Assembly (NCBI RefSeq): GCF_001430825.1
Contig: NZ_CP010535.1
Location: 2,894,501 to 2,958,500, forward strand
Length of the DNA: 64,000 nt
Source: Sediminicola sp. YIK13
Lineage (GTDB): Bacteria > Bacteroidota > Bacteroidia > Flavobacteriales > Flavobacteriaceae
Direction: 5' to 3'
The translations under genes and the position numbers were made by a program. Shown here one piece after another: positions 43,928 through 53,016 of the stretch (its first letter is position 1; each line of letters opens with the position of its first letter). Below the pieces are notes generated by a model. That model did not search any database. It saw nothing but the letters and a program-made list of their open reading frames with translations, and was not told where the DNA came from.

Positions 43928-46342
43928 ATGCGCAATATAATTTTCGTTGTCTGTTTCTTAGTTTTTCAGATGGTTCAGGCCCAGGAATTTGTCATTTTAG
44001 ATGCCGAGAACAAAGAGCCCATTCCCAATGTGGCCATATATAATAATGACAAAAGCAAAACTGTAATTTCAGATCTGTTTGGTAAGGCCGATTTAGGTAT
44101 TTTTTCCGCAAACGAGCGCATCATTTTTAAACACATCGGATATCAATTAAAAAAAACTTCCAAGACCATATTGTCGAAAAGGGAGAATAAGAGGGTGTAC
44201 TTGACCATGAATGCGGAACAATTGGATGAAGTGGTCATGTCCATTTCCAAATGGGAACAGCAGCGAAAAGATATTCCTCAAAAGATAACATCCATAGATG
44301 CGAAGACTATTGCTTTTACATCCCCTCAAACTTCAGCTGACCTTCTGCAAAATAGCGGAAAGGTCTTTGTGCAGAAAAGCCAACTAGGTGGAGGGAGCCC
44401 AATGATAAGGGGATTTGCCACGAACCGACTTTTAATTACGGTAGACGGCATCCGTATGAACAATGCCATTTTTCGCGGGGGCAATATCCAAAATATTATT
44501 TCAATTGACCCGTTTACCATAAAAAACACGGAGGTGATTTTCGGGCCCGGCTCGGTGATTTATGGTAGCGATGCCATAGGAGGGGTCATGAACTTTTATA
44601 CCCAGACTCCGCAATTGGCCATTGGGGATAGCCTTCGTATTAAGGGGAATATGGATTATAGGTACTCCTCAGCCAACAATGAAAATACATGGCATGCCGA
44701 TCTCAATTACGGGAAAAGAAAATGGGGGCTGCTCACTAGTGTGTCCTATTCGGATTTTGGGGATTTAAAAATGGGGAAGAATGGCCCTGAATCATACTTG
44801 AGAAACAATTATGTAATACCCTCGGAGACCGGCGACCAATTTGTGGTAAATCCTAATCCTAGGAAACAGGTGCCTTCTGGTTACGACCAGATCAATGCGA
44901 TGCAAAAAGTAACCTATAAGCCTAATAACTTTTGGGATCTGGACATGGGTTTGTTTTATTCGGAGACCTCAGATTATTCTAGATATGACAGATTGATAAG
45001 GCCCAACAGGGCTGGTGACGGTCTAAGGTCCGCAGAATGGTATTATGGACCCCAGAAATGGTTTATGGCCAATCTTCAGGCAGAACAAAAGGGTAAAGGG
45101 AAATTTTATGACGGATTAAAGATTACCAACGCTTACCAACATTTTCAAGAGAGTAGAAATGAAAGGGGCTTTCAGGATCCTATTTTGTATTCTACGGCCG
45201 AAAAAGTAGATGCTCTTTCCTCCAATATAGATTTTGAAAATAAGCGTATGGGCGATTTTCGCCTGTATTATGGGGGGGAATATGTTTTCAATAAAATTAA
45301 TTCTGAAGGCAGTCAAAAGGATATCGAGACCAACGAGGTAACAGGTTCCGCCTCTAGGTATCCAGATGGGTCTACCTGGCAGACATTGGCGGGTTATTTC
45401 AACGTAGAGTATAAGTTGAAACCCAATATGACCATCCTAACAGGATTGCGATATAGTCATGTCTGGATCAATGCAGACTTTGATACCACATATTACAGTT
45501 TTCCTTTTCAAGAGGCCAAACTGAGTACAGGGGCCTTGACTGGAAGCCTTGGGCTTAGTTGGTTGCCCAAACCTGACCTGCAGGTCACCTGGAATGGGTC
45601 TACTGGATTTAGAGCCCCCAATATTGATGATATAGGAAAGATTTTTGATTCCGAACCGGGTGCTGTGATAGTTCCAAATCCAGATTTACAGCCGGAATAT
45701 GCCTATAACATGGAGGTAGGGATCCAGAAAAATTTTAAGGACAAGCTCGTTCTTAAAGGTGCTGCGTTCTACACCTATCTTGTTGATGCTTTGGTAAGGC
45801 GCGATTATCAGTTCAATGGTCAGGATGAAATAGAATACAATGGCGAGACCAGTAGGGTGCAGGCAATACAGAATGCAGCCAAAGCCTATGTTTATGGCAT
45901 TGAATTTGGGATGGAGGCTTTTTTTACGGAAAATCTTTCAATGCAATCCAACCTAACGATTACAGAGGGCATCGAAGAGGAGGAAGATGGTACGGATTCT
46001 CCAGGAAGACATGTGGCACCTACTTTTGGGGATGTTCATGTCATTTGGAAGAATCAAAGATTTAAGGCCGATCTGTTCCTCGCCTATAATGGTGAGATTT
46101 CCAATGATAATTTGGCGGCTTCGGAAATCGGCAAGGCCTTTATATATGAGTTGGATGCCAATGGCAACCCTTATTCCCCATCATGGTATACGCTAAATGT
46201 ACGTTCCCAGTATGAATTAAGCAGTAGCCTTAAACTCACGGCCAGTTTGGAAAATATAACAAATCAAAGATACCGTCCGTATTCCTCTGGCATTACAGCG
46301 GCAGGAACCAATTTGATATTGGGCGTGGGGTACCATTTTTAA
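43928..46342 (+). CDS. TonB-dependent outer membrane receptor
   Basis: An 804-residue receptor. Order: signal peptide (MRNIIFVVCFLVFQMVQAQ), carboxypeptidase-regulatory-like domain (about 20-105), plug domain (about 115-225, with QKSQLGGGSPMIRGFATNRLLITVDGIRMNNAIFRGGN and GPGSVIYGSDAIGGVMNF), then a beta-barrel ending in F (GVGYHF). The plug segment is like the hemoglobin/transferrin/lactoferrin receptor subgroup, which suggests iron or heme uptake. The start at ATG 43928 matches the signal peptide and lies just after recO. No SusD partner follows. Confidence 0.92.
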   Translation: MRNIIFVVCFLVFQMVQAQEFVILDAENKEPIPNVAIYNNDKSKTVISDLFGKADLGIFSANERIIFKHIGYQLKKTSKTILSKRENKRVYLTMNAEQLDEVVMSISKWEQQRKDIPQKITSIDAKTIAFTSPQTSADLLQNSGKVFVQKSQLGGGSPMIRGFATNRLLITVDGIRMNNAIFRGGNIQNIISIDPFTIKNTEVIFGPGSVIYGSDAIGGVMNFYTQTPQLAIGDSLRIKGNMDYRYSSANNENTWHADLNYGKRKWGLLTSVSYSDFGDLKMGKNGPESYLRNNYVIPSETGDQFVVNPNPRKQVPSGYDQINAMQKVTYKPNNFWDLDMGLFYSETSDYSRYDRLIRPNRAGDGLRSAEWYYGPQKWFMANLQAEQKGKGKFYDGLKITNAYQHFQESRNERGFQDPILYSTAEKVDALSSNIDFENKRMGDFRLYYGGEYVFNKINSEGSQKDIETNEVTGSASRYPDGSTWQTLAGYFNVEYKLKPNMTILTGLRYSHVWINADFDTTYYSFPFQEAKLSTGALTGSLGLSWLPKPDLQVTWNGSTGFRAPNIDDIGKIFDSEPGAVIVPNPDLQPEYAYNMEVGIQKNFKDKLVLKGAAFYTYLVDALVRRDYQFNGQDEIEYNGETSRVQAIQNAAKAYVYGIEFGMEAFFTENLSMQSNLTITEGIEEEEDGTDSPGRHVAPTFGDVHVIWKNQRFKADLFLAYNGEISNDNLAASEIGKAFIYELDANGNPYSPSWYTLNVRSQYELSSSLKLTASLENITNQRYRPYSSGITAAGTNLILGVGYHF

Positions 46343-46819
46343 TCGGAAAAACCCGGATTACTTAGGTTTCTCAATTAATTTAGGGGTCAATTGTTAATCC
46401 TTGATAGCTTTTTTATTTTTTTTTGACCTCTACTTCGGTTGTTCTATTAACTTCCTTGCCAGTTTTTTGAAGGAATCAATGTCATTTTCTTCCGCATTCT
46501 CAATTTTGTTACCAGCATTTTTTAGGGCCTCCTAAGTCTTATCTATTGCATCTTTAGTACTCTTCGGGAAACAATAATTGAACTGCGCACGAGCAATAAT
46601 AGTGTACTTAAAAGAAGCCTTTTCATTTTATTGGAATTATGGTTTCAATAAAAATGAACAATAAAAGAAATTGAAATGCAAAAAAAATAAAAGTGCAATC
46701 TTCAGTAAATCAAAAGGTTGATTTCTGCCTTTAGTTTCTTAATAATACTTTAACATTTTTGCATTAGGGTAAAGTAGGGCTGGCTTGTTATATACCCAAA
46801 CGAACAAATTTCAAATCTT
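46343..46819. other. 477-bp intergenic region with a decayed gene
   Basis: Between the TonB receptor and the DUF4382 gene. 46413-46626 is a degraded minus-strand lipoprotein gene (separate entry). The rest (46627-46819) is AT-rich leader and promoter territory for the DUF4382 gene; it includes a GAAATGCA near 46669 similar to repeats elsewhere. No clear TAnnTTTG box. Confidence 0.65.
46413..46626 (-). pseudogene. Decayed small lipoprotein gene, two frameshifts and one stop
   Basis: The ATG at 46626 opens MKRLLLSTLLLLVRSSIIV. A shift near 46570 then gives C-FPKSTKDAIDKT, where the Cys sits as a lipobox would. An in-frame TAG follows, then EALKNAGNKIENAEENDIDS. A second shift at a run of six A leads to TGKEVNRTTEVEVKKK and TAA at 46413. 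The Glu/Lys/Asn-rich composition is that of short flavobacterial lipoproteins with helical repeats. Sequencing error is unlikely to explain all three defects. Confidence 0.65.
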
Positions 46820-47767
46820 ATGAAGAATTATTTAAAAAATGCAGGAATTATTTTAATGTCTGTTTTCGCCTTTGTTTCATGTAATGATGACAATGACGAT
46901 CCAGGAATGGACGCGCAGACATATGACACAACTTTTAAAGTAACAGATGCTCCCATTGATAATGCTAATGTGGAGGCAGTAGTAGTAACCATCACCAACG
47001 TTAAGGTAGATGGCAAGGCATTGGAAGGTTTTACAGCCACTACGGTCAATTTGGCCGCCTTGGTCAATGGTAAGACAGAAACTTTGGGGAATATGGACCT
47101 AAAAGCAGGTTCTTACTCAAATATTGAATTTGAATTGGATTTTGAAAATGATGTAAACGGGAATACCCCTGGTTGCTATGTTGAAATGGCTGATGGGACC
47201 AAAGATGCCCTTGTAGCTTCTTCCAACAAAATTGCTATTCAGGATAAGTTCGAGGTGTTAGCAAAATCAGCTAACCAAGTGGTGATCGATTTCGACCTTA
47301 GAAAAACAGTTAAAGAAGATAAGAACACGCTTTCCAGTGATTTCAATTTTGTGACCATGAGCGAACTTTCTGCGGGTATCAGGGTTGTGAATGAGGAATT
47401 ATCGGGTAAGATTTCTGGTACGGCAAATGACACGAACAATACTTCCGATAAGATCATTGTTTACGCTTATGAAAAAGGAAAATTTAACGCCGACGCTGAA
47501 ACAAAAGGGAGTGGGGCAAGCAATGTAACTTTTGCAAATGCAGTGACCAGTTCAGAAGTAAGCGGTCTAAGTGGATCTTATAACCTGAGCTTTTTGAAAG
47601 AAGGGGAATACGAGTTGGTATTTGCTTCTTACAGAGAGGATAACAATGAATTGTTTTTCAATTCAATGCTAAATGCTGAATCTACTACAGGTTTAAATTT
47701 AGGGGCCATTAGTGTTACCTCTTCTGTGCAGATAAGTGCAAATGTGACCATTACTGGAAGTAATTAG
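46820..47767 (+). CDS. DUF4382 domain lipoprotein
   Basis: A 315-residue lipoprotein: MKNYLKNAGIILMSVFAFVSC with the acceptor Cys at 21, a short Asp-rich linker, then a DUF4382-like domain (about 36-180: FKVTDAPIDNANVEAVVVTITNVKV at its start and VVIDFDLRKTV). A C-terminal carboxypeptidase-regulatory-like Ig domain (about 190-315) contains KISGTANDTNNTSDKI. Predicted surface or outer-membrane-anchored protein of unknown function. A strong terminator follows 24 bp after its stop. Confidence 0.88.
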   Translation: MKNYLKNAGIILMSVFAFVSCNDDNDDPGMDAQTYDTTFKVTDAPIDNANVEAVVVTITNVKVDGKALEGFTATTVNLAALVNGKTETLGNMDLKAGSYSNIEFELDFENDVNGNTPGCYVEMADGTKDALVASSNKIAIQDKFEVLAKSANQVVIDFDLRKTVKEDKNTLSSDFNFVTMSELSAGIRVVNEELSGKISGTANDTNNTSDKIIVYAYEKGKFNADAETKGSGASNVTFANAVTSSEVSGLSGSYNLSFLKEGEYELVFASYREDNNELFFNSMLNAESTTGLNLGAISVTSSVQISANVTITGSN

Positions 47768-47791
47768 TAAAGTAAATATTTCATCTTATTT

Positions 47792-47819
47792 AAAAGCCCC
47801 TTGTTCAAGGGGCTTTTTT
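47792..47819 (+). terminator. Intrinsic terminator after the DUF4382 gene
   Basis: AAAAGCCCCTTG and CAAGGGGCTTTT form a 12-bp stem with a TT centre and T-run. It insulates ileS from the upstream gene. Confidence 0.92.
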
Positions 47820-47839
47820 GTTTTTCAACAGAAAGTTTT

Positions 47840-47862
47840 CTAGTGAAAATTCACTAGTTTTG
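47840..47862 (+). promoter_or_regulatory. ileS promoter -7 element overlapped by a perfect palindrome
   Basis: TAGTTTTG (47855-47862) matches TAnnTTTG. Its first three bases are part of an 18-bp palindrome, CTAGTGAA-AA-TTCACTAG (47840-47857), with 8 of 8 arm pairs matching. A repressor bound there would cover the promoter; alternatively the hairpin lies just upstream of the transcript. Only a weak TTT is present at -33. Confidence 0.55.
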
Positions 47863-47895
47863 CAAACTTAAAATAATGCAATAGAAGCTGTTATT

Positions 47896-50800
47896 ATGAA
47901 GTTTGCAGAATACAAAGGGTTAGATTTACCAAAAGTTGCCGAGGAGATATTACACTATTGGAAAGAGCATCAGATTTTTGAAAAAAGTGTAACAAGCAGG
48001 GAGGGTAAGGATAATTATGTCTTTTATGAAGGTCCCCCTTCTGCAAATGGAATGCCCGGAATCCACCATGTAATGGCCCGTACGATCAAGGATATATTTC
48101 CTAGGTACAAGACCATGAAAGGTTTCCAAGTGAAGCGGAAAGCAGGATGGGACACCCATGGTCTTCCCATTGAACTTGGGGTAGAGAAAGAATTGGGAAT
48201 CACCAAAGAGGATATTGGCACAAAAATTTCTGTTGAGGATTACAACGCTGCCTGTAAAAAAGCAGTGATGCGTTATACTGACGTTTGGAACAGTATGACC
48301 GAAAAAGTAGGGTATTGGGTAGATATGGAAGATCCTTATATCACGTACAAATCCAAGTACATGGAGACGGTATGGTGGTTGCTAAAGCAAATCTACGATA
48401 AGGGCCTTATCTACAAAGGGTATACCATTCAACCGTATTCCCCTAAGGCAGGAACAGGTTTAAGTTCCCACGAGCTGAACCAACCCGGTACCTACCAAGA
48501 TGTTACAGATACCACGGTAACCGCCCAATTTAAGGTGCTGAAGGAAACACTGCCCAATTCTATGAAGGGAATTGATGGGGAATTGTTTTTCTTGGCTTGG
48601 ACAACAACGCCGTGGACATTGCCTTCCAATACAGCTTTGACCGTTGGACCCAAGATAGAGTACGTTGTGGTAAAAACGTACAACCAGTATACCTTTGAAC
48701 CTACGAACGTAGTGTTGGCAAAATCATTGGTGGCCAAACAATTTACAGGTAAGTTTGAAGAAGTGGAGACTTTGGAGGCTTGGGCCAATTACAAACAAGA
48801 AGATAAAAAAATTCCATTTTTGGTTCAAGGCTCCTATCTGGGAAAGGATCTGGAAGGAATCAGATATGAACAATTATTACCATATGCCCAGCCTTATCAA
48901 AATCCAGAAAACGCCTACAGGGTAATCACTGGGGATTTTGTGACCACAGAGGATGGTACCGGAATAGTGCATACTTCACCTACTTTTGGGGCAGATGATG
49001 CCTTGGTGGCTAAACAGGCTTCTCCTGAGATACCGCCTTTGCTTGTCTTGGATGATAATGGCAACCCGGTTCCACTTGTTGATTTACAAGGGAAATTCCG
49101 CTCGGAAATGGGGGAGTTTGCCGGCAAATATGTGAAGAACGAATATTACAATGAAGGAGAGGCACCGGAGAAATCTGTGGATGTTGAACTGGCGATTAAG
49201 TTAAAAGAAGAGAACAAAGCCTTTAAGGTAGAAAAGTATGTCCATAGTTATCCTAACTGTTGGCGTACCGATAAGCCTATATTATATTACCCGTTGGATT
49301 CTTGGTTCATAAAGGTGACCGACATCAAAGATAAGATGTTCCAACTCAACCAGACCATCAACTGGAAGCCAAAAGCTACCGGAGAAGGTAGGTTTGGAAA
49401 TTGGTTGGCCAATGCCAACGATTGGAATCTTTCCCGATCCCGTTACTGGGGCATACCATTGCCCATTTGGAGAACGGAAGATGGTAAAGAAGAGATCATT
49501 ATAGGTTCAGTGGCAGAATTGAAGTCGGAAATGGCCAAGGCCGTTGCGGCAGGGGTTTTGGAGAAAGATATTTTCGCAGAATTTGTTTCCGGTGATATGT
49601 CGGAAGAGAACTATGATAAGATAGATCTACACAAGAACATTGTGGATCAGATTACCCTGGTTTCCACTTCAGGGAAGCCAATGAGACGCGAGAGCGATCT
49701 TATAGACGTTTGGTTTGACAGTGGTTCCATGCCATATGCGCAGTGGCACTACCCATTTGAAAATAAAGATTTAATAGACGAAGGAAAAACGTTTCCAGCA
49801 GATTTTATTGCGGAAGGTGTTGATCAGACTCGTGGTTGGTTTTATACGCTTCATGCTATAGCTACTATGGTATTTGATTCGGTTGCCTATAAAAATGTGG
49901 TATCCAACGGCTTGGTGCTGGATAAGGAAGGTAAAAAGATGTCCAAGCGCTTGGGGAATGCCGTGGATCCATTTACAACGATGGAAGAACATGGGGCGGA
50001 TGCCACCCGATGGTACATGATATCCAATGCCAACCCATGGGACAACCTTAAATTTGACATAGATGGAATTGCTGAGGTTAAGCGAAAATTTTTTGGGACC
50101 CTGTACAATACCTATTCCTTCTTTGCACTTTATACCAACATAGACAAATTTAAGTACGAGGAGGCAGATATCCCTCTTAAAGAACGTCCGGAAATAGACC
50201 AATGGATTTTATCCGAACTGCATTCTCTCATCAAAAAAGTGGATGAGGCCTATGCAGAATATGAGCCTACTCGTGCCACCAGGGCCATTTCAGAATATGT
50301 TCAAGAAAACCTGAGCAACTGGTATGTGCGTTTAAGCAGAAGACGTTTTTGGAAGGGCGATTATCAGCAGGATAAAATTTCGGCTTACCAAACATTATAT
50401 ACCTGTTTGGTGACCATAGCTAAATTATCCGCTCCAGTTGCCCCATTTTTTATGGACCGACTTTATAAAGATTTAACGTCAGGGACCGAGAAAGAACTAT
50501 TTGAGAGTGTTCATTTAGCGAATTTTCCTACATTTGATGCAGCGATGGTAAATCCTGAATTGGAAAGTAAGATGGCAAAGGCACAGACCATATCGTCCTT
50601 GGTACTTTCCATACGTCAAAAGGAAAAAATAAAAGTGCGTCAACCATTGCAAAAAATTATGATTCCCGTATTGGATGAACGTCAGAGAGAAGAGATTGAA
50701 GCTGTTGCCGATCTTATCAAATCTGAAGTGAATGTAAAGGAAATTGAATTATTGGACGATGCATCCGGAGTTCTGGTAAAACAAATTAAGCCCAATTTTA

Positions 50801-51297
50801 AAACTTTGGGGCCAAAATTTGGCAAGGATATGAAGGCAATAGCAAGCGCTGTGGCCAAATTGGGACAGGAGGATATCCAAAAAATTGAGCAAGAGGGCGA
50901 AATATCATTACAAATTGAAAATAAAATCCTTATTTTACAGTTACAAGATGTAGAGATTTCTTCCCAAGATATAGAAGGTTGGCTAGTGGCCAGCTCGGGA
51001 TCGTTAACAGTAGCCTTGGATGTAACCATTAACGAAACGCTTCGGAAGGAAGGAATAGCTAGGGAACTGGTTAATCGTATTCAGAATTTGAGAAAGGACT
51101 CAGGGTATGAGGTAACCGATAAAATTGATGTGAAATTATTGAAGGACGGATGTGTGGAATTGGCCGTGGCAAGTAATATTGATTATATTAAAACCGAAAC
51201 CTTGACTGCAGAGCTTATTTTTGAAGAGAAATTGGAAAGTGGAACGGACATCTCCTTTGATCAAGTGAATACAAAATTGTTTATCCAAAAACATTAA
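47896..51297 (+). CDS. ileS: Isoleucine--tRNA ligase, IleRS2 type
   Basis: Cytosolic class I synthetase of 1133 residues, the long IleRS2 form. The HIGH site is altered: residues 55-58 read GIHH in PPSANGMPGIHHV. KMSKR (about 681-685) replaces KMSKS. The editing CP1 domain (about 190-390) has TTWTLPSNTALTV and the catalytic DDALV-type segment. Anticodon-binding and C-terminal domains follow (RRRFWKGDYQ, KIKVRQPLQKIMIPV). GxHH IleRS2 enzymes are known to be highly mupirocin-resistant. It heads a cluster with the DksA-like gene 4 bp downstream. Confidence 0.96.
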   Translation: MKFAEYKGLDLPKVAEEILHYWKEHQIFEKSVTSREGKDNYVFYEGPPSANGMPGIHHVMARTIKDIFPRYKTMKGFQVKRKAGWDTHGLPIELGVEKELGITKEDIGTKISVEDYNAACKKAVMRYTDVWNSMTEKVGYWVDMEDPYITYKSKYMETVWWLLKQIYDKGLIYKGYTIQPYSPKAGTGLSSHELNQPGTYQDVTDTTVTAQFKVLKETLPNSMKGIDGELFFLAWTTTPWTLPSNTALTVGPKIEYVVVKTYNQYTFEPTNVVLAKSLVAKQFTGKFEEVETLEAWANYKQEDKKIPFLVQGSYLGKDLEGIRYEQLLPYAQPYQNPENAYRVITGDFVTTEDGTGIVHTSPTFGADDALVAKQASPEIPPLLVLDDNGNPVPLVDLQGKFRSEMGEFAGKYVKNEYYNEGEAPEKSVDVELAIKLKEENKAFKVEKYVHSYPNCWRTDKPILYYPLDSWFIKVTDIKDKMFQLNQTINWKPKATGEGRFGNWLANANDWNLSRSRYWGIPLPIWRTEDGKEEIIIGSVAELKSEMAKAVAAGVLEKDIFAEFVSGDMSEENYDKIDLHKNIVDQITLVSTSGKPMRRESDLIDVWFDSGSMPYAQWHYPFENKDLIDEGKTFPADFIAEGVDQTRGWFYTLHAIATMVFDSVAYKNVVSNGLVLDKEGKKMSKRLGNAVDPFTTMEEHGADATRWYMISNANPWDNLKFDIDGIAEVKRKFFGTLYNTYSFFALYTNIDKFKYEEADIPLKERPEIDQWILSELHSLIKKVDEAYAEYEPTRATRAISEYVQENLSNWYVRLSRRRFWKGDYQQDKISAYQTLYTCLVTIAKLSAPVAPFFMDRLYKDLTSGTEKELFESVHLANFPTFDAAMVNPELESKMAKAQTISSLVLSIRQKEKIKVRQPLQKIMIPVLDERQREEIEAVADLIKSEVNVKEIELLDDASGVLVKQIKPNFKTLGPKFGKDMKAIASAVAKLGQEDIQKIEQEGEISLQIENKILILQLQDVEISSQDIEGWLVASSGSLTVALDVTINETLRKEGIARELVNRIQNLRKDSGYEVTDKIDVKLLKDGCVELAVASNIDYIKTETLTAELIFEEKLESGTDISFDQVNTKLFIQKH

Positions 51298-51301
51298 AAC
51301 T

Positions 51302-51685
51302 ATGGCAGAAGATTTAAAAGTAAGATACTCAGATAAGGACCTAGAGGAGTTTAGAGTATTGATTGAGGAAAAAATGAGTAAAGCAAAAAGCCATTTGGAA
51401 TTGCTTAAGAGTTCATATATGAATGATGGTAATAACGGTACAGATGATACCTCACCAACATTCAAGGCATTTGAGGAAGGTTCCGAAACTATGAGCAAAG
51501 AGGCAAACACACAATTGGCGATCCGTCAGGAGAAATTCATAAGGGATCTAAGAAATGCTTTACAGCGTATTGAAAACAAGACTTATGGTATTTGCAGGGT
51601 AACAGGAAAGCTCATTAATAAGGAGCGCTTAAAACTTGTACCCCATGCCACCTTGAGCATAGAGGCAAAAAATATGCAGAGTTAA
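51302..51685 (+). CDS. DksA/TraR-family protein lacking most zinc cysteines
   Basis: A 127-residue coiled-coil protein of the DksA/TraR family. Residues about 10-95 form the helical hairpin, and the C-terminal globular part reads YGICRVTGKLINKERLKLVPHATLSIEA. In DksA four Cys bind zinc; here only the first remains. The conserved sequence around it shows this is a family form common in Bacteroidetes. It may bind the RNA polymerase secondary channel, but the missing zinc site leaves that open. It lies 4 bp after ileS and ends in a terminator. Confidence 0.9.
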   Translation: MAEDLKVRYSDKDLEEFRVLIEEKMSKAKSHLELLKSSYMNDGNNGTDDTSPTFKAFEEGSETMSKEANTQLAIRQEKFIRDLRNALQRIENKTYGICRVTGKLINKERLKLVPHATLSIEAKNMQS

Positions 51686-51688
51686 ATT

Positions 51689-51718
51689 AAAAACGCCTTT
51701 TTATTAGGGCGTTTTTTT
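51689..51718 (+). terminator. Intrinsic terminator between the DksA-like gene and the next gene
   Basis: AAAACGCC pairs with GGCGTTTT around a 10-nt AT loop, followed by T-run. The next gene starts within 10 bp, so part of the RNA may read through into it. Confidence 0.78.
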
Positions 51719-51727
51719 ATGCCACCT

Positions 51728-52348
51728 ATGAAGAATACCCTCTTAGTGTTTCTGTTATTTTCATGCTGTTTCTTGAAGGCTCAAAAAACGGTGAAGAAGT
51801 CCATTATCGACCCTAAAACTTCTTTTATCCAAATAGATGCGGAAAATTGTTTTGAAGTGATTTTGCAAACCTCAAATTCCAAAGACCTTATTGTAGATGC
51901 TGCCATGGACGGGGAATATAATCCCAACCTAATGGTCAATGTAAAACAAGAGGGCGCTACGATTTTTATCATTGCCGGTTTTCGGCCCAATTTCACAGTT
52001 CCTAATGACAAGCTAAGTGCACATAAGGTGGTTTCCATCGCATTAAACATCAAATTGCCTAACTATAGTAACACCAAGGTGTTGGGAACCAGCTGCAATG
52101 TTTTTGCTAGTGGGCGCTATCACAGTTTGGATGTTATTCTAAGTGATGGGAGGTGTGAGCTGAACAATGTTGGAGAAAATTGTACTGTAAGAACCCAAAG
52201 TGGGGATATCTTGCTTTTCAGCAACAAGGCTTCCATTAATGCAACAAGTACCTACGGGAAGATTATCGAAGAACCGATTTCGACCGGAAATGATAATTTT
52301 AAATTACATACCGTTACAGGAGATATCCATCTCAAGAAAACCAAATAA
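51728..52348 (+). CDS. Exported beta-rich protein, DUF4097/GIN-like
   Basis: A 206-residue protein with signal peptide (MKNTLLVFLLFSCCFLKAQ). The rest is likely a repetitive beta-structure: FIQIDAENCFEVILQTSNS, DVILSDGRCELNNVGENCTVRTQSGDILLF resembles the GIN/DUF4097 autotransporter-like adhesin fold. A start at 51719 (three codons earlier) is also in frame, but it overlaps the terminator T-run, so 51728 is preferred. Function unknown. It lies between the DksA-like gene and lspA on the same strand. Confidence 0.82.
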   Translation: MKNTLLVFLLFSCCFLKAQKTVKKSIIDPKTSFIQIDAENCFEVILQTSNSKDLIVDAAMDGEYNPNLMVNVKQEGATIFIIAGFRPNFTVPNDKLSAHKVVSIALNIKLPNYSNTKVLGTSCNVFASGRYHSLDVILSDGRCELNNVGENCTVRTQSGDILLFSNKASINATSTYGKIIEEPISTGNDNFKLHTVTGDIHLKKTK

Positions 52349-52383
52349 TATGTCTATTTTTGACGAAACCTAGAAACCACAGA

Positions 52384-53016
52384 ATGAATTTAAAGAAGTC
52401 TATACTGCTAGTAGCAGTGATTTTATTGGTAGACCAACTGAGTAAAATTTACATTAAGACCCATTTTGTTTTGGGAGAATCAGTAACTGTTTTTAATTGG
52501 TTCAAGATATTGTTCATTGAAAATGAGGGGGCTGCTTGGGGTGCCAAATTGAGTGATATTTTTCCCATTTCAGATGAATTGGGAAAATTAATTCTAACAG
52601 TATTCAGACTTTTTGCCATTTTAGGAATTGGGTATTGGTTATATGATACCATACAAAAGAAAGCCTCAAAAACATTGATTGTGGCTGTTTCACTTATATT
52701 TGCTGGTGCACTTGGCAACATTATTGACTCCGTTTTTTACGGGGTAATCTTCGATGACAGTTTTAATCAGGTAGCTACCTTGTTTGCCCAAGACCCCTAT
52801 GGTACTATTTTTCATGGCAAGGTTGTGGATATGCTTTATTTTCCATTGGTAGACACCACATGGCCGGACTGGGTGCCTGTAGTGGGAGGTAATAACTTCC
52901 GCTTTTTTGAGCCTGTTTTTAATATAGCAGATACAACCATAAGTACTGGAGTGGGGATATTAATCGTCTTCAATAAAAAAGCATTTGGTAAACGGGAAGA
53001 AGCTCAGAACGAGTAA
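52384..53016 (+). CDS. lspA: Lipoprotein signal peptidase (signal peptidase II)
   Basis: A 210-residue inner-membrane aspartyl peptidase that cleaves prolipoproteins after lipidation. Motifs: VDQLSK in the first segment, FIENEGAAWGAKL (NxGxAFG-like), GNIIDSVFYG, and FNIADTTIS with the two catalytic Asp in GNxxDS and FNxAD. Four membrane segments are predicted. The length exceeds many LspA proteins by a cytosolic tail. The ATG at 52384 is used; the frame extends eight codons upstream to a TTG. Many lipoproteins in this window depend on it. Confidence 0.95.
   Translation: MNLKKSILLVAVILLVDQLSKIYIKTHFVLGESVTVFNWFKILFIENEGAAWGAKLSDIFPISDELGKLILTVFRLFAILGIGYWLYDTIQKKASKTLIVAVSLIFAGALGNIIDSVFYGVIFDDSFNQVATLFAQDPYGTIFHGKVVDMLYFPLVDTTWPDWVPVVGGNNFRFFEPVFNIADTTISTGVGILIVFNKKAFGKREEAQNE

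Noticed and set aside
46343-46412. Weak AAACC/GGTTT hairpin after the TonB receptor as its terminator
   Set aside because: Only 5 bp of stem and no T-run directly after it.
49771-50202. 143-codon minus-strand ORF inside ileS
   Set aside because: Antisense to conserved IleRS motifs, including KMSKR.
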